The position numbers were made by a program, and so were the translations under genes. Source: Gammaproteobacteria bacterium (GTDB lineage: Bacteria > Pseudomonadota > Gammaproteobacteria > Pseudomonadales > Pseudohongiellaceae). Taken from it: a DNA stretch of 64,000 nt. How positions within the stretch are numbered: position 1 is the first letter of the stretch; every line of letters begins with the position of its first letter. Of the stretch, positions 40,018 to 51,766 are shown in pieces. Under the pieces are notes generated by a model. It worked only from the letters and a program-made list of their open reading frames with translations, was not told where the DNA came from and searched no databases. Where the stretch lies: the NCBI GenBank assembly GCA_021773355.1, contig JAJFKE010000011.1:62001-126000 (forward strand), given 5' to 3'.

Positions 40018-42447
40018 TCAGTGCGTATTTATGTGCTTTTCATCATTACTTTTATCAATATCCTCTTGCTTTGCTTCTTTTTCTGATGGCGGGTTTTTAT
40101 CATCACTCAAAGCCGTAGGTTGATACTGAAGAGCATGTTCCAAAACTTGATCAATCCAGCGCACAGGAATGATCTCCAAATCCGCCTTAATATTATCTGG
40201 AATTTCTTTCAAGTCTCTTTCGTTGTCGGCAGGAATTATCACAGTTTTAATATTTCCTCGATGCGCAGCAAGTAATTTTTCTTTAAGACCGCCTATCTTT
40301 AGTACTTGACCGCGCAAAGTTATTTCCCCGGTCATCGCAACATCGGAACGTACGGGTATTGAGGTAAGCACCGAAACCAAAGCCGTGCACATACCTACAC
40401 CTGCACTTGGTCCATCCTTTGGTGTGGCTCCTTCCGGAACGTGGATATGCAAGTCAAATTTTTCGTGAAAATTTGCAGCGAGTCCCAGTGATCTGGCGCG
40501 ACTTCTGACCACAGTTAAAGCGGCCTGAATTGATTCCTGCATGACATCGCCAAGCGATCCCGTTTTTGTAGTCTTACCCTTCCCTTCCACTGCCATCGCT
40601 TCAATGGTTAACAACTCCCCTCCGACTGATGTCCAGGCAAGCCCATTCACCTGTCCTATGAGGTTTTCTTCTTCCGCCTTGCCATAATCATACTTGCGTA
40701 CACCAGAAAACTGCTCCAATAGCTCAGAATTAAGATCTATAGTCTTCCCGTCTTTCTGCAAAGAATTCTCTTTTACTACTTTTCGGCAGATCTTCGCGAT
40801 TTCACGCTCCAAACCACGCACACCCGCTTCTCGGGTGTAGTACCGTACCAGATCCTGAATCGGCTCCTCATTAAAAAGCAATTCTGTATCCTTCACGCCA
40901 TTGTTCTTCTTTTGTTTGGGAATTAGATAACGCTCCGCAATATTGATCTTTTCTTCTTCGGTATAGCCTGGAATCCGAATTACTTCCATACGGTCTAAAA
41001 GTGGCTCAGGTATATTCATACTGTTTGAGGTACAAACAAACATGACTTCAGACAGGTCATAATCGACTTCGAGATAGTGGTCATTGAAGCTGTGGTTTTG
41101 CTCTGGATCCAGCACCTCCAATAATGCGGACGCAGGATCTCCACGATTATCCATGCCCATTTTGTCAATCTCATCTAGCAGGAATAGCGGGTTTTTGACG
41201 CCTATTTTTGATAGTTTCTGCAATAACTTACCCGGCAAAGAGCCTATATAAGTTTTTCGATGGCCACGAATTTCGGCTTCATCTCTTACGCCGCCCAAAG
41301 CCATACGTACAAACTTTCTATTTGTGGCTCTTGCAATAGATTCGCCAAGTGAAGTCTTGCCTACACCGGGAGGGCCAACCAAGCAGAGGATAGGAGCCTT
41401 AAGTTTCTTAACGCGTTTCTGTACCGCGAGGTACTCTAGAATTCGTTCCTTAACTTCTTTAAGACCATAGTGATCATTCTCTAGTATTTCTTCCGCTTTA
41501 ACTAAATCCATGCGGACTTTCGATCGCTTCTTCCACGGAATACTTACCATCCAATCCAGGTAGGTGCGCACCACTGATGCTTCCGATGACATCGGCGACA
41601 TGAGTTTTAGCTTGTTCAGCTCAGAAATTGCTTTTTCTTTCGCCTCCTTTGGCATACCCGCATCATCGATACGTAATTTCAGTTCTTCCGCTTCATTCGG
41701 TACATCATCCATTTCACCCATTTCTTTCTGGATGGCTTTCATCTGTTCGTTTAAATAGTACTCGCGCTGACTTTTCTCCATCTGCTTCTTAACGCGACCG
41801 CGGATGCGTTTTTCTACCTGAAACAGGTCGATTTCCGACTCAATTAACGCCATCAAATGTTCAATTCTGGCCTGAAGAGAAACCAGCTCCAACAGATTTT
41901 GCTTTTCCTGAAGCTGCAATGTCATGTGATTGGCTATCGTATCCACTAAGCGCCCCGGCTCATCGATACTGGAAATTGATGTCATAACCTCTGGTGGGAT
42001 CTTCTTGCTAAGCTGCACGTACTGCTCAAACTGAGAAAGTAGTGAACGAATTAAGAGTGCAGATTCTTTCTCGGGTACTTGCTCTGAATGTAGAACAATA
42101 GTTTCTGCTCGGAAATGATCCGCGTCGAAACTGACGTTTCGAAGCTGGGCTCTATCTAAGCCTTCAACCAGCACTTTAACTGTGCCATCCGGAAGGCGTA
42201 TTAATTGCAGAATGGTCGCGACAGTACCAATTTGATACAAGTCATTTGCTGCCGGCTCATCATCCGATGCATTTTTTTGCGCAACCAATAACACTTGCTT
42301 GTTACTGGTCATGGCCACTTCCAGAGCCTTTATGGATTTAGGCCTACCGACGAAAAGGGGCTGGACTATTTGTGGATATACCACCACATCACGCAAAGGC
42401 AGGAGTGGGAAAACTGTGTTGTTGGAATCGACCGCAGATATGCTCAT
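40018..42447 (-). CDS. lon: ATP-dependent endopeptidase La (Lon)
   Basis: 809 aa; [72 protein letters not shown]. Confidence 0.97.
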   Translation of the reverse strand: MSISAVDSNNTVFPLLPLRDVVVYPQIVQPLFVGRPKSIKALEVAMTSNKQVLLVAQKNASDDEPAANDLYQIGTVATILQLIRLPDGTVKVLVEGLDRAQLRNVSFDADHFRAETIVLHSEQVPEKESALLIRSLLSQFEQYVQLSKKIPPEVMTSISSIDEPGRLVDTIANHMTLQLQEKQNLLELVSLQARIEHLMALIESEIDLFQVEKRIRGRVKKQMEKSQREYYLNEQMKAIQKEMGEMDDVPNEAEELKLRIDDAGMPKEAKEKAISELNKLKLMSPMSSEASVVRTYLDWMVSIPWKKRSKVRMDLVKAEEILENDHYGLKEVKERILEYLAVQKRVKKLKAPILCLVGPPGVGKTSLGESIARATNRKFVRMALGGVRDEAEIRGHRKTYIGSLPGKLLQKLSKIGVKNPLFLLDEIDKMGMDNRGDPASALLEVLDPEQNHSFNDHYLEVDYDLSEVMFVCTSNSMNIPEPLLDRMEVIRIPGYTEEEKINIAERYLIPKQKKNNGVKDTELLFNEEPIQDLVRYYTREAGVRGLEREIAKICRKVVKENSLQKDGKTIDLNSELLEQFSGVRKYDYGKAEEENLIGQVNGLAWTSVGGELLTIEAMAVEGKGKTTKTGSLGDVMQESIQAALTVVRSRARSLGLAANFHEKFDLHIHVPEGATPKDGPSAGVGMCTALVSVLTSIPVRSDVAMTGEITLRGQVLKIGGLKEKLLAAHRGNIKTVIIPADNERDLKEIPDNIKADLEIIPVRWIDQVLEHALQYQPTALSDDKNPPSEKEAKQEDIDKSNDEKHINTH

Positions 42448-42582
42448 ATACTACTCTAAGAATTTATGGATACGCATACCAACTGCGCATTTAAGATGAA
42501 TCCGGCCGGTCCGTAAAGCCTGCTTCAAGAGATGGAGCCAACGCTAAAAATATCAAGGCGTTAACGGAACTTTATCAGCTCT

Positions 42583-43869
42583 TTATTCATCCCCAGCAGA
42601 TTTGCTCTGCTGCTCGATATTTTCATACATCAACAAGGGTTCGGACTCGCCTTCGATCACCGCCGCATCGATAACAACCTTGCTGACTCTATCCAGTGAA
42701 GGAATCTTGTACATAGAATCCAGTAGAACTGTTTCCATAATAGAACGCAAACCTCGAGCACCGGTTTTACGCTCCTGCGCCTTTCGCGCTATTGCTTTCA
42801 AGGCATCGTCGCGGAATTGAATTTCTACGCCTTCCATTTCAAACAGTTTCGAATACTGCTTAGTCAACGAATTTTTAGGCTCCTGGATTATGCGCATCAG
42901 CGCATCGAGATCCAATTCATCAAGGGTTGCTATCATCGGCAATCTGCCGACGAATTCAGGAATTAAGCCATATTTAACCAAATCTTCCGGTTCCACTGCG
43001 CGCAGAGTTTCACCTACCTTGCTCTCATCGTCTTTGGATCGAACCTCGGCCGAAAAACCTATTCCGCTCTTATCTGAGCGATCTCTTATAATCCTGTCTA
43101 AACCGGCGAATGCACCACCACAAATAAACAGGATATTTGCTGTATCTACCTGCAGGAACTCCTGCTGAGGGTGTTTCCTCCCTCCCTGCGGAGGTACGGA
43201 GGCAACAGTGCCCTCTATTAACTTCAATAATGCTTGCTGGACGCCCTCGCCGGACACGTCTCTGGTGATCGAGGGGTTGTCGGACTTGCGGGAAATTTTA
43301 TCGATTTCATCGATATAAACAATTCCTATTTGTGCTTTCTCAACATCGTAGTCACATTTCTGCAGCAGCTTCTGAATAATGTTTTCAACATCTTCACCTA
43401 CATAACCTGCTTCAGTTAAGGTAGTCGCATCAGCAATAGTGAAGGGAACGTCCAACAAACGAGCCAAAGTTTCTGCTAGCAGTGTCTTCCCCGTGCCTGT
43501 GGGGCCCACCATCAAGATATTGCTTTTGCTGAGCTCCACTTCACCTTTGGATTTGTCGTAATTCAGCCGTTTGTAGTGGTTATATACAGCAACCGAAAGA
43601 ACCTTTTTGGCGTTTTCCTGACCAATTACGTATTCGTCCAGGGTATTCTTGATTTCCTCAGGAATAGGTAGCTTGCGTGTGCTGGTTTCTGTGTCTTTTT
43701 CTTGAATCTCTTCTCGAATGATATCGTTGCATAGATCCACACATTCATCGCAGACGAATACGGATGGCCCGGCGATTAACTTACGAACCTCATGCTGGCT
43801 TTTGCCGCAGAAGGAGCAGTATAGCAATTTGCCGTTATCATCGCCTTTATTGAAATTATCGTCTGACAT
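42583..43869 (-). CDS. clpX: ATP-dependent Clp protease ATP-binding subunit ClpX
   Basis: 428 aa; zinc-finger [56 protein letters not shown]. Confidence 0.97.
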   Translation of the reverse strand: MSDDNFNKGDDNGKLLYCSFCGKSQHEVRKLIAGPSVFVCDECVDLCNDIIREEIQEKDTETSTRKLPIPEEIKNTLDEYVIGQENAKKVLSVAVYNHYKRLNYDKSKGEVELSKSNILMVGPTGTGKTLLAETLARLLDVPFTIADATTLTEAGYVGEDVENIIQKLLQKCDYDVEKAQIGIVYIDEIDKISRKSDNPSITRDVSGEGVQQALLKLIEGTVASVPPQGGRKHPQQEFLQVDTANILFICGGAFAGLDRIIRDRSDKSGIGFSAEVRSKDDESKVGETLRAVEPEDLVKYGLIPEFVGRLPMIATLDELDLDALMRIIQEPKNSLTKQYSKLFEMEGVEIQFRDDALKAIARKAQERKTGARGLRSIMETVLLDSMYKIPSLDRVSKVVIDAAVIEGESEPLLMYENIEQQSKSAGDE

Positions 43870-44028
43870 CTCAACTACAACCTAGCTCTATTAATCGAAA
43901 CCCCAATCTCACAGGGTATCTCTATACTGTTCAAGACCGCTATATACTACGGCCACCTCACTGAATTCCTGAAATCCAGATAATACCTAAAATGGAGCCG
44001 TTTAGACTGAATTGCAAGTCCAATTCTA

Positions 44029-44670
44029 CTAAGCACCTATGCTCTCTACACCCTTATTATCTACTCTTCGCTCAATTACTTTATCCACTAAGCCATAATC
44101 ACGGGCCTCTTCGGCGCTCATGAAATTATCTCGCTCCGTATCTTTTGCGATTGTTTCCTTCGATTGACCACTGTGTTCTGCAAGCAGAACATTAAGACTC
44201 TTGCGCATCTTTATGATTTCATTAGCTTGTATCTCAATATCTGATGCTTGTCCTTGGGCTCCTCCACTGGGTTGATGGATCATCATTCGAGCGTGAGGAA
44301 GGGCCAATCTTTTCCCTTTTTTGCCACCGGCCAACAACATTGCCCCCATACTCGCAGCCTGTCCGATACACATGGTACTCACATCTGGCTTGATATACTG
44401 CATGGTGTCATAAATGGAAAGCCCCGCCGTAACGGACCCTCCCGGAGAGTTTATATATAGATGTATGTCTTTGTCGGGGTTCTCAGACTCCAAGAATAGC
44501 ATCTGAGCAACAATCAGATTGGCCATATGGTCTTCAACCTGCCCGGTCATGAATATCACTCGGTCTTTCAGTAACCTGGAATAGATATCGTAGGAACGCT
44601 CACCGCGTGCGGTTTGCTCAACAACCATGGGCACCAGGGCGGCCGTGGTTTCAATGAAGGGGTTTGACAT
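44029..44670 (-). CDS. clpP: ATP-dependent Clp protease proteolytic subunit
   Basis: 213 aa; [44 protein letters not shown]...MIHQPSGG. Confidence 0.97.
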   Translation of the reverse strand: MSNPFIETTAALVPMVVEQTARGERSYDIYSRLLKDRVIFMTGQVEDHMANLIVAQMLFLESENPDKDIHLYINSPGGSVTAGLSIYDTMQYIKPDVSTMCIGQAASMGAMLLAGGKKGKRLALPHARMMIHQPSGGAQGQASDIEIQANEIIKMRKSLNVLLAEHSGQSKETIAKDTERDNFMSAEEARDYGLVDKVIERRVDNKGVESIGA

Positions 44671-44750
44671 TAATTCATATTCCTCTGATATCCAAACAAA
44701 TACCCCTTATTTTCGGGGGCTCGACAAAACTAATTAATACTCTAGGACTA

Positions 44751-46091
44751 CTAGTCCTCTGACTCAGTCTCAGCGTCTGCAGCCGCTGGCTTTTCTTCCG
44801 GTTTAATTAACTCCTGATAATTCACCTGCTTTTCGGTGACCAATGACTCTTCAATAATATAGTCAAATACCTGATCTTCAAGGACTGACGACTCGATAGT
44901 GGCAAGCTGTTCCTTGTTCCCGTAGTACCAATTAACCACATCATCCGGCGATTCATAAGTTGAGGCCAATTCCTCAATGGCTTCGCGCACCTTAGTTGGG
45001 TCTGCTTTCAGTTCTCGCTGCTGGATAATTTCTCCTAGTAACAGACCTAACAGTACTCGCCGCGCCGCTTGAACCTTAAATAATTCATCGGGCAACATAT
45101 TCGCGTCGATGTTTTGCCCTCCGCCAAATTGTTGCAGTGCCTGCTGACGTAATTGCTCTATCTCGCCAGCAACCAATGCATCCGGTATCTCGACCTCGAC
45201 TGCGTCAACCAGGCTATCCATCACCTTGGTCTTCAATTTATTTCGACTCGCTGTTTTCAGTTCGCGTCGCATATTATTAGTGACTTCTTCACGGAAAGCT
45301 TCGTCACCACCCGCTTCAACTCCAAAACTTTTGTAAAACTCGTCATCAATCTTAGGAAGAACTTGTTCACTAACCGAATTTAGAGTTATTTCGAAGACAA
45401 CTTCTTTATCTGCAAAATCCTTATTGTGATATTTCTCGGGAAATTTAAGGTCGAGAGTAAATATGTCTCCAGCTGATCTCCCTTCTATACCAGCCTCAAA
45501 ACCTGGAATCATTTTCTCGGACCCCAACACCAGGTTTGTACCCTTGGCACTGCCACCTTCAAATTCTCCACCATCCAGACGGCCTACGAAGTCAATATTG
45601 ACCATATCCTTACTAACCGCGGCTCGCTCTGCTGTTTCCCAAGTCTGTCTCTGCTCCCTCAGGGTCTCAATCATCTCATCTACATCTGTGTCGGTAATTT
45701 CGGCTCCCAGACGTTCCAGCTCAATCTTGGAAAAATCCGGTAGGGTGATTTCAGGATAAACCTGAAAAGTTGCAACGAACTCAAGGTCTTCGCCTTCTTT
45801 CAGATTCTTAGGGTCAATGCTCGGTTGGCCAGCTGGCTTTAGGCTCTCTTGATCTATGGCCTGATAGAACGATTGACTCATCAGCTCACCCACTACTTCC
45901 TGTCTAACCCCCGCGCCAAATTTGCTCTTGATAACCTTGAAAGGTACTTTGCCCTGCCGAAAACCATTCAGCTTCACATTTCTAGCAGCTTCTTGCAGAC
46001 GGTTATTAACAGCAGAATCAACCTGATCGCTGGGAACAGCGATGGTCATTTTTCTTTCTAATCCCTGTGTAGTTTCGACGGAAACTTGCAT
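44751..46091 (-). CDS. tig: Trigger factor
   Basis: 446 aa; MQVSVETTQGLERKMTIAVP...GFRQGKVPFKVIKSKFG; FKBP domain DFVGRLDGGEFEGGSAKGTNLVLGSEKMIPGFE. Confidence 0.96.
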   Translation of the reverse strand: MQVSVETTQGLERKMTIAVPSDQVDSAVNNRLQEAARNVKLNGFRQGKVPFKVIKSKFGAGVRQEVVGELMSQSFYQAIDQESLKPAGQPSIDPKNLKEGEDLEFVATFQVYPEITLPDFSKIELERLGAEITDTDVDEMIETLREQRQTWETAERAAVSKDMVNIDFVGRLDGGEFEGGSAKGTNLVLGSEKMIPGFEAGIEGRSAGDIFTLDLKFPEKYHNKDFADKEVVFEITLNSVSEQVLPKIDDEFYKSFGVEAGGDEAFREEVTNNMRRELKTASRNKLKTKVMDSLVDAVEVEIPDALVAGEIEQLRQQALQQFGGGQNIDANMLPDELFKVQAARRVLLGLLLGEIIQQRELKADPTKVREAIEELASTYESPDDVVNWYYGNKEQLATIESSVLEDQVFDYIIEESLVTEKQVNYQELIKPEEKPAAADAETESED

Positions 46092-46403
46092 GTATGAACC
46101 TCTTCACTTCTGAGCATTAACTCAGAATTGTTAATATCGAGCAGTATCGAGATATTGTACTGAATAAATCTGGATATTGGTTAGCGACAGCTTGACTAAC
46201 TGATTGGGCAACTTATTGATTTTACAACTTTTCAACAAACTAACGGACTATCCGCTTGCCCGCAAAGTGCGCGATTTTCCCATATCGATATCGGAGTTTC
46301 AATCACAGATTAGGGTCATGATTAGTTGCTGAAACGCTGCGGAATTTATAATCGGCTCAAATCAGTGCATTATGCCTATCAGGTGAAAGGTGGTTTTCTG
46401 GTA

Positions 46404-47027
46404 ATGACTGATATTTCTCAAATAGGCGGCGTTATTCTAGCTGGTGGCAAGGCATCAAGAATGGGCTACCGCGATAAGGCACTGCTCCATTTGCACGGGA
46501 AAACTATCATTCAGCATGTCATAGATCGCGCTAAACCACAGGTCAGTTCTCTGCTTATTAGTGTTAATCGCAACCCACAGCGCTATAAAGAGCTTAATTT
46601 ACCGCTAGTTGCAGATGTCACTAATAGCTACGAAGGCCCCTTAGTGGGTATCTATAGCGCCATGTGTTGGTTCCAAAAACCAATGAATAATCAGGACATG
46701 AAATACCTTGCCTGCTTTGCAGGCGACGTCCCAGAATTTCCAATTGATTTTGTTAAGCTGTTAACTACACATCTTGATCGCGGCTCAGTAAAAATAGCTT
46801 ACTGCAGCATTCAGGATCATATTCAGCCACTGTTCTCTGTTTGGAACATGCAGCTTATTCCTGAAATCAAGGCGGCGATCGATCGCGGAATCTTCGGCCC
46901 CAAATTGCTTTTCGGTGACATAGAAAATGTTCAGGTAGATATACGCTCCAGTCGACCAGGCAGTTTTCTAAACATAAACTCGATTGCGGATCTCCATCAG
47001 GCAGAGCGAACGATTTTGGAAAAATAA
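46404..47027 (+). CDS. mobA: Molybdenum cofactor guanylyltransferase
   Basis: ISQIGGVILAGGKASRMGYRDKALLHLHGKTIIQHVIDR; start placed at ATG 46404. Confidence 0.88.
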   Translation: MTDISQIGGVILAGGKASRMGYRDKALLHLHGKTIIQHVIDRAKPQVSSLLISVNRNPQRYKELNLPLVADVTNSYEGPLVGIYSAMCWFQKPMNNQDMKYLACFAGDVPEFPIDFVKLLTTHLDRGSVKIAYCSIQDHIQPLFSVWNMQLIPEIKAAIDRGIFGPKLLFGDIENVQVDIRSSRPGSFLNINSIADLHQAERTILEK

Positions 47028-47273
47028 ATCCAATAGAAGTGCTCAATATTTGTTCAACTGGGAAAAATTTTACTCTTAGAAGAGAGGCGTATCTTATTGT
47101 TTAAGAACAAGAAAAGCAGAGGCCTAATTTTTCAAAAGAATCCGCATCCCGTTGTTTTCTATGGATTTTCAATACTTTTGAATTTGAAGCTAATTATTTT
47201 TAGCTAACGCATATGGCATATTTTTTGCGCTCTTCTAAAAATTTATAACTGGGATTATTGTGCACTTACTCGT

Positions 47274-47339
47274 CAGCTTAGGGTTACTCACCGACACTTG
47301 AGTTGGACTGACAAAACAATCAGCAGTAACCCTAGGCTG
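47274..47339. other. Long inverted repeat (15-bp arms, 36-nt loop)
   Basis: CAGCTTAGGGTTACT (47274-47288) versus AGTAACCCTAGGCTG (47325-47339), 14/15 complementary. Confidence 0.75.
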
Positions 47340-47422
47340 GCGGAGACCACAACTTACTCTTTTCATCTTTCTCGTGAGATGGGTATACTGAAAAAAATAA
47401 TTATAAGAGAAAAAACTGAGCA

Positions 47423-47623
47423 ATGTCTGATTCCCGACGCCAAGATTCCTCGAATGACTCTTCTGTAAATCGCAGTGAACGAATATTTAGTCAGCAAAAT
47501 TTGTGGTACTTCAAAATTCGTGAAGGTGACGAAGTTGGTCCCTTCCGATATCGCTCTGAAGCCCAAAGCAACCTGGAGCGATTCATGGAACAATTAGAAG
47601 AAAAATTGAAATCTTCTCAATAA
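47423..47623 (+). CDS. Small conserved protein (DUF6316-like)
   Basis: 66 aa; NLWYFKIREGDEVGPFRYRSEAQSNLERFMEQL; TATACT box upstream near 47385. Confidence 0.65.
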   Translation: MSDSRRQDSSNDSSVNRSERIFSQQNLWYFKIREGDEVGPFRYRSEAQSNLERFMEQLEEKLKSSQ

Positions 47624-47804
47624 GCTTTATTTACCCTTTTCAAAGTGAATATTCCCTAAGCTCGCATTCATCGCTCTTGCGAATTTTGCTTGTCGACTAA
47701 TAATTACTCCATGCAAGCATGCCCTGTCCTAGGCTATCCGAACCTGATTAGCGGCTATCGCATATCCAGCCGCTGTGCGTTAAACTCCCCAGCAGCATGT
47801 TTGT

Positions 47805-49808
47805 ATGGCAATAACTCCAATGAATTCATTCACTAATACGCAACGCACCATAACCATCGGTTATGGCCCTGGATATGCCAACAGCGAAGTCTGGAATGAT
47901 CTTAAATCCAAATTGATCATCCCCACTGAAATAGTCTCCATTACAGCTGCTCAGCGCTACAATCCGGCTCTAATTCTACTGGATCATCATTTAATTCGAG
48001 AAATGAACCATACGCAATGGGTAGAAGAATTTCCTGAGGCCATCTTTTTGTGCACTGAGTCGATGGATTTGGATGCCGATCTTATTCTCAGCAATAGTCT
48101 GCCTTATCGACAAACTTGCAAGCTACTGGAGATGGCATGCTATCAATGGGTTCTTAAGAGTGAGAAAACTGAGCGCGCTAAAATGCGCGATACCAGTTTT
48201 AGGTACTTAAACAAGCTTGCTGATATCAGCATCTCTCTTTCTTCTGAAGACGACCTAATGACTCTGTTGAGAAAGATTCTGAATGAAGGTCAAAACATAG
48301 CCTGTTGTGATGCCGCATCTTTGTTCCTCATTAACGAAATTAATGACCACGAGCGTGATCTCGTTTTCAAACTCACTCAGAACGATTCGATGGAGTTTCC
48401 GTTCGAAGAATTACGTTTCCCGTTAGATGATTCTTCTATTGCGGGCTATGTTGCGCACACTGATACTGAACTCAATATCCCTGATGCTTATCAATTATCA
48501 AAAGATGTTCCGTACAAATTTAACCAGTCATTCGATCAAAATACCGGCTACAGAACCAAATCAATATTTGCTATCCCACTTGCAAATAAACAAAAAGAAG
48601 TAATTGGGGTTCTTCAGTTTATTAACAGGAAAAAGGCCCGCTCATTAAAAGTAACTGATGAGAAGTCTGCACTAGCTTATACCCTACCGTTCGATAGCGA
48701 CATCAATGTCCTGCTACAGGCGCTTGCCAGCCAAGCCGGAATCGCAATCGAAAATACTATTTTGCAGAACGATATCAAAGCGCTATTTGAGGGTTTTGTA
48801 AACGCCTCGGTATCCGCGATTGAACAACGTGATCCAACCACTAGCGGCCACTCATTCAGAGTAGCCGACCTTTGTATAGGTCTCGCCAAATCCGTCTCAG
48901 CTTCGAACATTACACGATTACGTAATGTGCATTTTACCGACGCTGAAGTCAGGGAACTGAAGTATGCAGCTCTGCTTCATGATTTTGGCAAAGTTGGTGT
49001 TCGGGAATCTGTACTAGTAAAAGAGAAAAAATTAACCTCTGGAAGTTTGGAAAACATTCAATACCGAATTTGGCTTGCTCAAGAAAAGTTACGCACACTC
49101 GCCCTTGGCAAACAATTAGAAATGTATCGAAATGGCAGTGCCATAGAGTCCGAGTTACACTTAATCAATGCGCAGCTAGAAGCTGATATCAGAATGTTAA
49201 ATGAGTTCTATGCCACCATTGTTGAAGTCAATGAACCAAGCGTTTTAAAGGAAGACAACAAGGGAATGCTCGACAAAATCAACAACTATAACTTTGATAC
49301 CTTAGATGACGATTTATCAATAATAACAGAAGAAGAATTCAATCTACTTTCAATCAAGAAAGGCAGCTTGTCTCCCAGCGAAAGAAAGGAGATAGAATCA
49401 CATGTGGTACATACACAGAGCTTTCTGAACCACATTCCCTGGACCAAAGAGTTTCAGAATGTTCCTACAATCGCCGGCGCACACCATGAAAAACTTGACG
49501 GTAGCGGCTACCCCTACGGGATGACATCGGATCAAATACCCTTGCCTTCTAAAATTATGACTGTTTGTGACATCTATGATGCACTTACGGCCTCGGACAG
49601 ACCTTATAAACGGGCCATGGGTACTGAAAAAGCAATCGACATTTTACTATTGGAATCCAAGCAAGGTTATCTAGACAACGATCTTGTGCAGATATTTATA
49701 GATGCTAAAGTCTTCCACTGTATAGACACAAAAGAGAATTCAAGCTCTACCCCTTCAGCCAGCACCAGCAACCATCCCTGTGATCACGACTTACATCAGC
49801 ACGATTAA
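47805..49808 (+). CDS. GAF and HD-GYP domain phosphodiesterase-like protein
   Basis: 667 aa; GAF region, LLHDFGKVGV, AGAHHEKLDGSGYPYGMTSDQIPLPSKIMTVCDIYDALTASDRPYK. Confidence 0.88.
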   Translation: MAITPMNSFTNTQRTITIGYGPGYANSEVWNDLKSKLIIPTEIVSITAAQRYNPALILLDHHLIREMNHTQWVEEFPEAIFLCTESMDLDADLILSNSLPYRQTCKLLEMACYQWVLKSEKTERAKMRDTSFRYLNKLADISISLSSEDDLMTLLRKILNEGQNIACCDAASLFLINEINDHERDLVFKLTQNDSMEFPFEELRFPLDDSSIAGYVAHTDTELNIPDAYQLSKDVPYKFNQSFDQNTGYRTKSIFAIPLANKQKEVIGVLQFINRKKARSLKVTDEKSALAYTLPFDSDINVLLQALASQAGIAIENTILQNDIKALFEGFVNASVSAIEQRDPTTSGHSFRVADLCIGLAKSVSASNITRLRNVHFTDAEVRELKYAALLHDFGKVGVRESVLVKEKKLTSGSLENIQYRIWLAQEKLRTLALGKQLEMYRNGSAIESELHLINAQLEADIRMLNEFYATIVEVNEPSVLKEDNKGMLDKINNYNFDTLDDDLSIITEEEFNLLSIKKGSLSPSERKEIESHVVHTQSFLNHIPWTKEFQNVPTIAGAHHEKLDGSGYPYGMTSDQIPLPSKIMTVCDIYDALTASDRPYKRAMGTEKAIDILLLESKQGYLDNDLVQIFIDAKVFHCIDTKENSSSTPSASTSNHPCDHDLHQHD

Positions 49809-50123
49809 GGCGATCGAAAATTCTAGAGGATCTAATCACACCCCTGATTTTTGAGCTGGCGGCTTCAAACTCCCCTTCTTTGTCCTATTTCCATAAACTT
49901 GACTTGCATCCCAAAGTTGCGAGCTAACAACCGATACTATTGTTCAAGTAACTGCCACTTATTTCAGTCAATTAGATGGATTTTCGAAGCTGGTAAAAAT
50001 AAGTTTTCTGGATGTCGAATTGCCATTTAAACTTGCTATAGATCAACTCGTCAATGCTGGCTAAGCTGTAGCATGCGTATTAGAATTACAGGAAGTTTTT
50101 CTTAGTCGATATAGTTATTAACT

Positions 50124-50948
50124 ATGCAATTATTCAAACACACCGTCGCCTTGGAAGCATGTCCCGCTAAGACCGCTGAATCGGTTAGCTATGGCGCGAC
50201 CTTCTTCGTCCTCGGCTGGCTGTTGCTGACAAATTATTCTGGCTTTGGAAATGCGAGCGGTGCAGATGAGCCCCTCATCAGCGCTCGAGAAACCAACAGC
50301 GGTCCGCTGGTAACTGGAAATTCGGTTAATGAAAGTGAAGTTTTGTCCATTCCTGGCTTCAGTGAAATAGTCACTGCAGATTTGAACAGCCCCTCTGTTG
50401 AACCTGAGAAACCGTTGATTACTACGGAAAATGAGCAGCAAACGACCTCACCTGGGGAGCTTGAAACTGATCTTAACGTCGCTCCCACAGTCCTATTAGC
50501 TGACTTCGAGTTACCCGCAGTCGATGATAAGCTCTGGCTTCCAGAGTTTAAGAGACTACGGCTTCGAGAAAAATCTTTGGATAATTGGTTATTAGCCAAT
50601 AATGAGGCGAAGGTTTCAATTCCTACTACACTGATAAGAGAAAGTTTCGAGCTTAAACAGGACGTGGGCGCTGAAGACTTTACGACCTTCAAGCTCTTCG
50701 CTAGCGAGTTGGATGATTCAGTGCTTCTAGCGACTATTGCAGATTCAGAAATGCCCAACAAAATAACATCAACTGACCCTGCTTCAAAGCTCCCTATTCA
50801 TGAAATAGCCGTGAACGGTACTGAATCCGATAGACTTTTTAGCCGGCCCGATAAGATTCAGCGGCCTCAACTACCACGTCCTTACCGTGCACAGACAATT
50901 CAAAGAGCATTGATCCTCCCACCAAGAGTGCAAGCTCTGCGCCCCTGA
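50124..50948 (+). CDS. Hypothetical protein with one N-terminal TM segment
   Basis: 274-aa ORF; SYGATFFVLGWLLLTNYSGFG hydrophobic segment, then low-similarity acidic region; no family recognised. Confidence 0.5.
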   Translation: MQLFKHTVALEACPAKTAESVSYGATFFVLGWLLLTNYSGFGNASGADEPLISARETNSGPLVTGNSVNESEVLSIPGFSEIVTADLNSPSVEPEKPLITTENEQQTTSPGELETDLNVAPTVLLADFELPAVDDKLWLPEFKRLRLREKSLDNWLLANNEAKVSIPTTLIRESFELKQDVGAEDFTTFKLFASELDDSVLLATIADSEMPNKITSTDPASKLPIHEIAVNGTESDRLFSRPDKIQRPQLPRPYRAQTIQRALILPPRVQALRP

Positions 50949-50954
50949 AGGGCT

Positions 50955-51749
50955 TTACCAGCTATAGCTTAACTGTCCGAGAATAGCAGTGCCTGCACTA
51001 GCCTCGGTAAAACCGAAAGCAGCCAGCCCGGTAAATGACCAATTGCTTGCAATTTGCCAGCTAAAATAAGGCACAATTTCATGTATCTCGGGCGAAAAAG
51101 ACGATGCTGCCTCTCGATAGTCGTAAAATACGCCCAGATTCCACTGAGAATTTATTGGCCGTGCTAGCCCCAGTTGGACAAAGGCCGAATTCTGCAAACC
51201 TTCATAAAAGTCTGTTTTCCCGCGAAAGGTATATCCAATTGTGCTAAAAAGCACCGAACTCCCATAATTTTGTGAAATGTCCACCTGCGCACTAATGTCT
51301 GTTTCTCCCGTGCCCAGACCCTTTTTTCGATCGGCAGTGGGTATTTTCACGTCCAAACGAAAGTCTATAAATGGGCTGTTTTCTGAAACGGGGTCAGTTT
51401 GGTAGCTAAAGGAAACCACGGAATCACCTATGCCGCTATTTCGCTCCCGCTGTGTCCCTGCGACTGCGCGGCTAATACCCCCGATATTGACGAGCACATT
51501 GCCAATACCCTCAACCTGCAAATGCGGTACCGTAACTTGCAGCCCCCACTTCCCAAAGTTGGCCCCGTAGCTAAGAGGAAAGTAAAGAATATCTGTATCT
51601 GAATCCTCGCCGTAATCACCACTGCTGTAATAAGAAGCGACACTAAGAGTTTGTTTTATATCTCTATAATCTTGAGAAAGTACCTGAGTCGAGGATAGGG
51701 CAGCGATCACAGCGAGCTGGTGTGGCACGATTATATTTAATTTCTTCAT
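50955..51749 (-). CDS. Outer-membrane beta-barrel (MetA/phenol-degradation transporter-like)
   Basis: 264 aa; signal peptide, VASYYSSGDYGEDSDTDILYFPLSYGANFGKWGLQVTVPHLQVEG, C-terminal ILGQLSYSW. Confidence 0.7.
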   Translation of the reverse strand: MKKLNIIVPHQLAVIAALSSTQVLSQDYRDIKQTLSVASYYSSGDYGEDSDTDILYFPLSYGANFGKWGLQVTVPHLQVEGIGNVLVNIGGISRAVAGTQRERNSGIGDSVVSFSYQTDPVSENSPFIDFRLDVKIPTADRKKGLGTGETDISAQVDISQNYGSSVLFSTIGYTFRGKTDFYEGLQNSAFVQLGLARPINSQWNLGVFYDYREAASSFSPEIHEIVPYFSWQIASNWSFTGLAAFGFTEASAGTAILGQLSYSW

Positions 51750-51766
51750 CGGTCGTTGTCTTCAGA

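Noticed and set aside
47274-47339. Integron attC site
   Set aside because: Palindromic arms are present but core GTTRRRY/RYYYAAC boxes in the right arrangement, an integrase and cassette structure are absent
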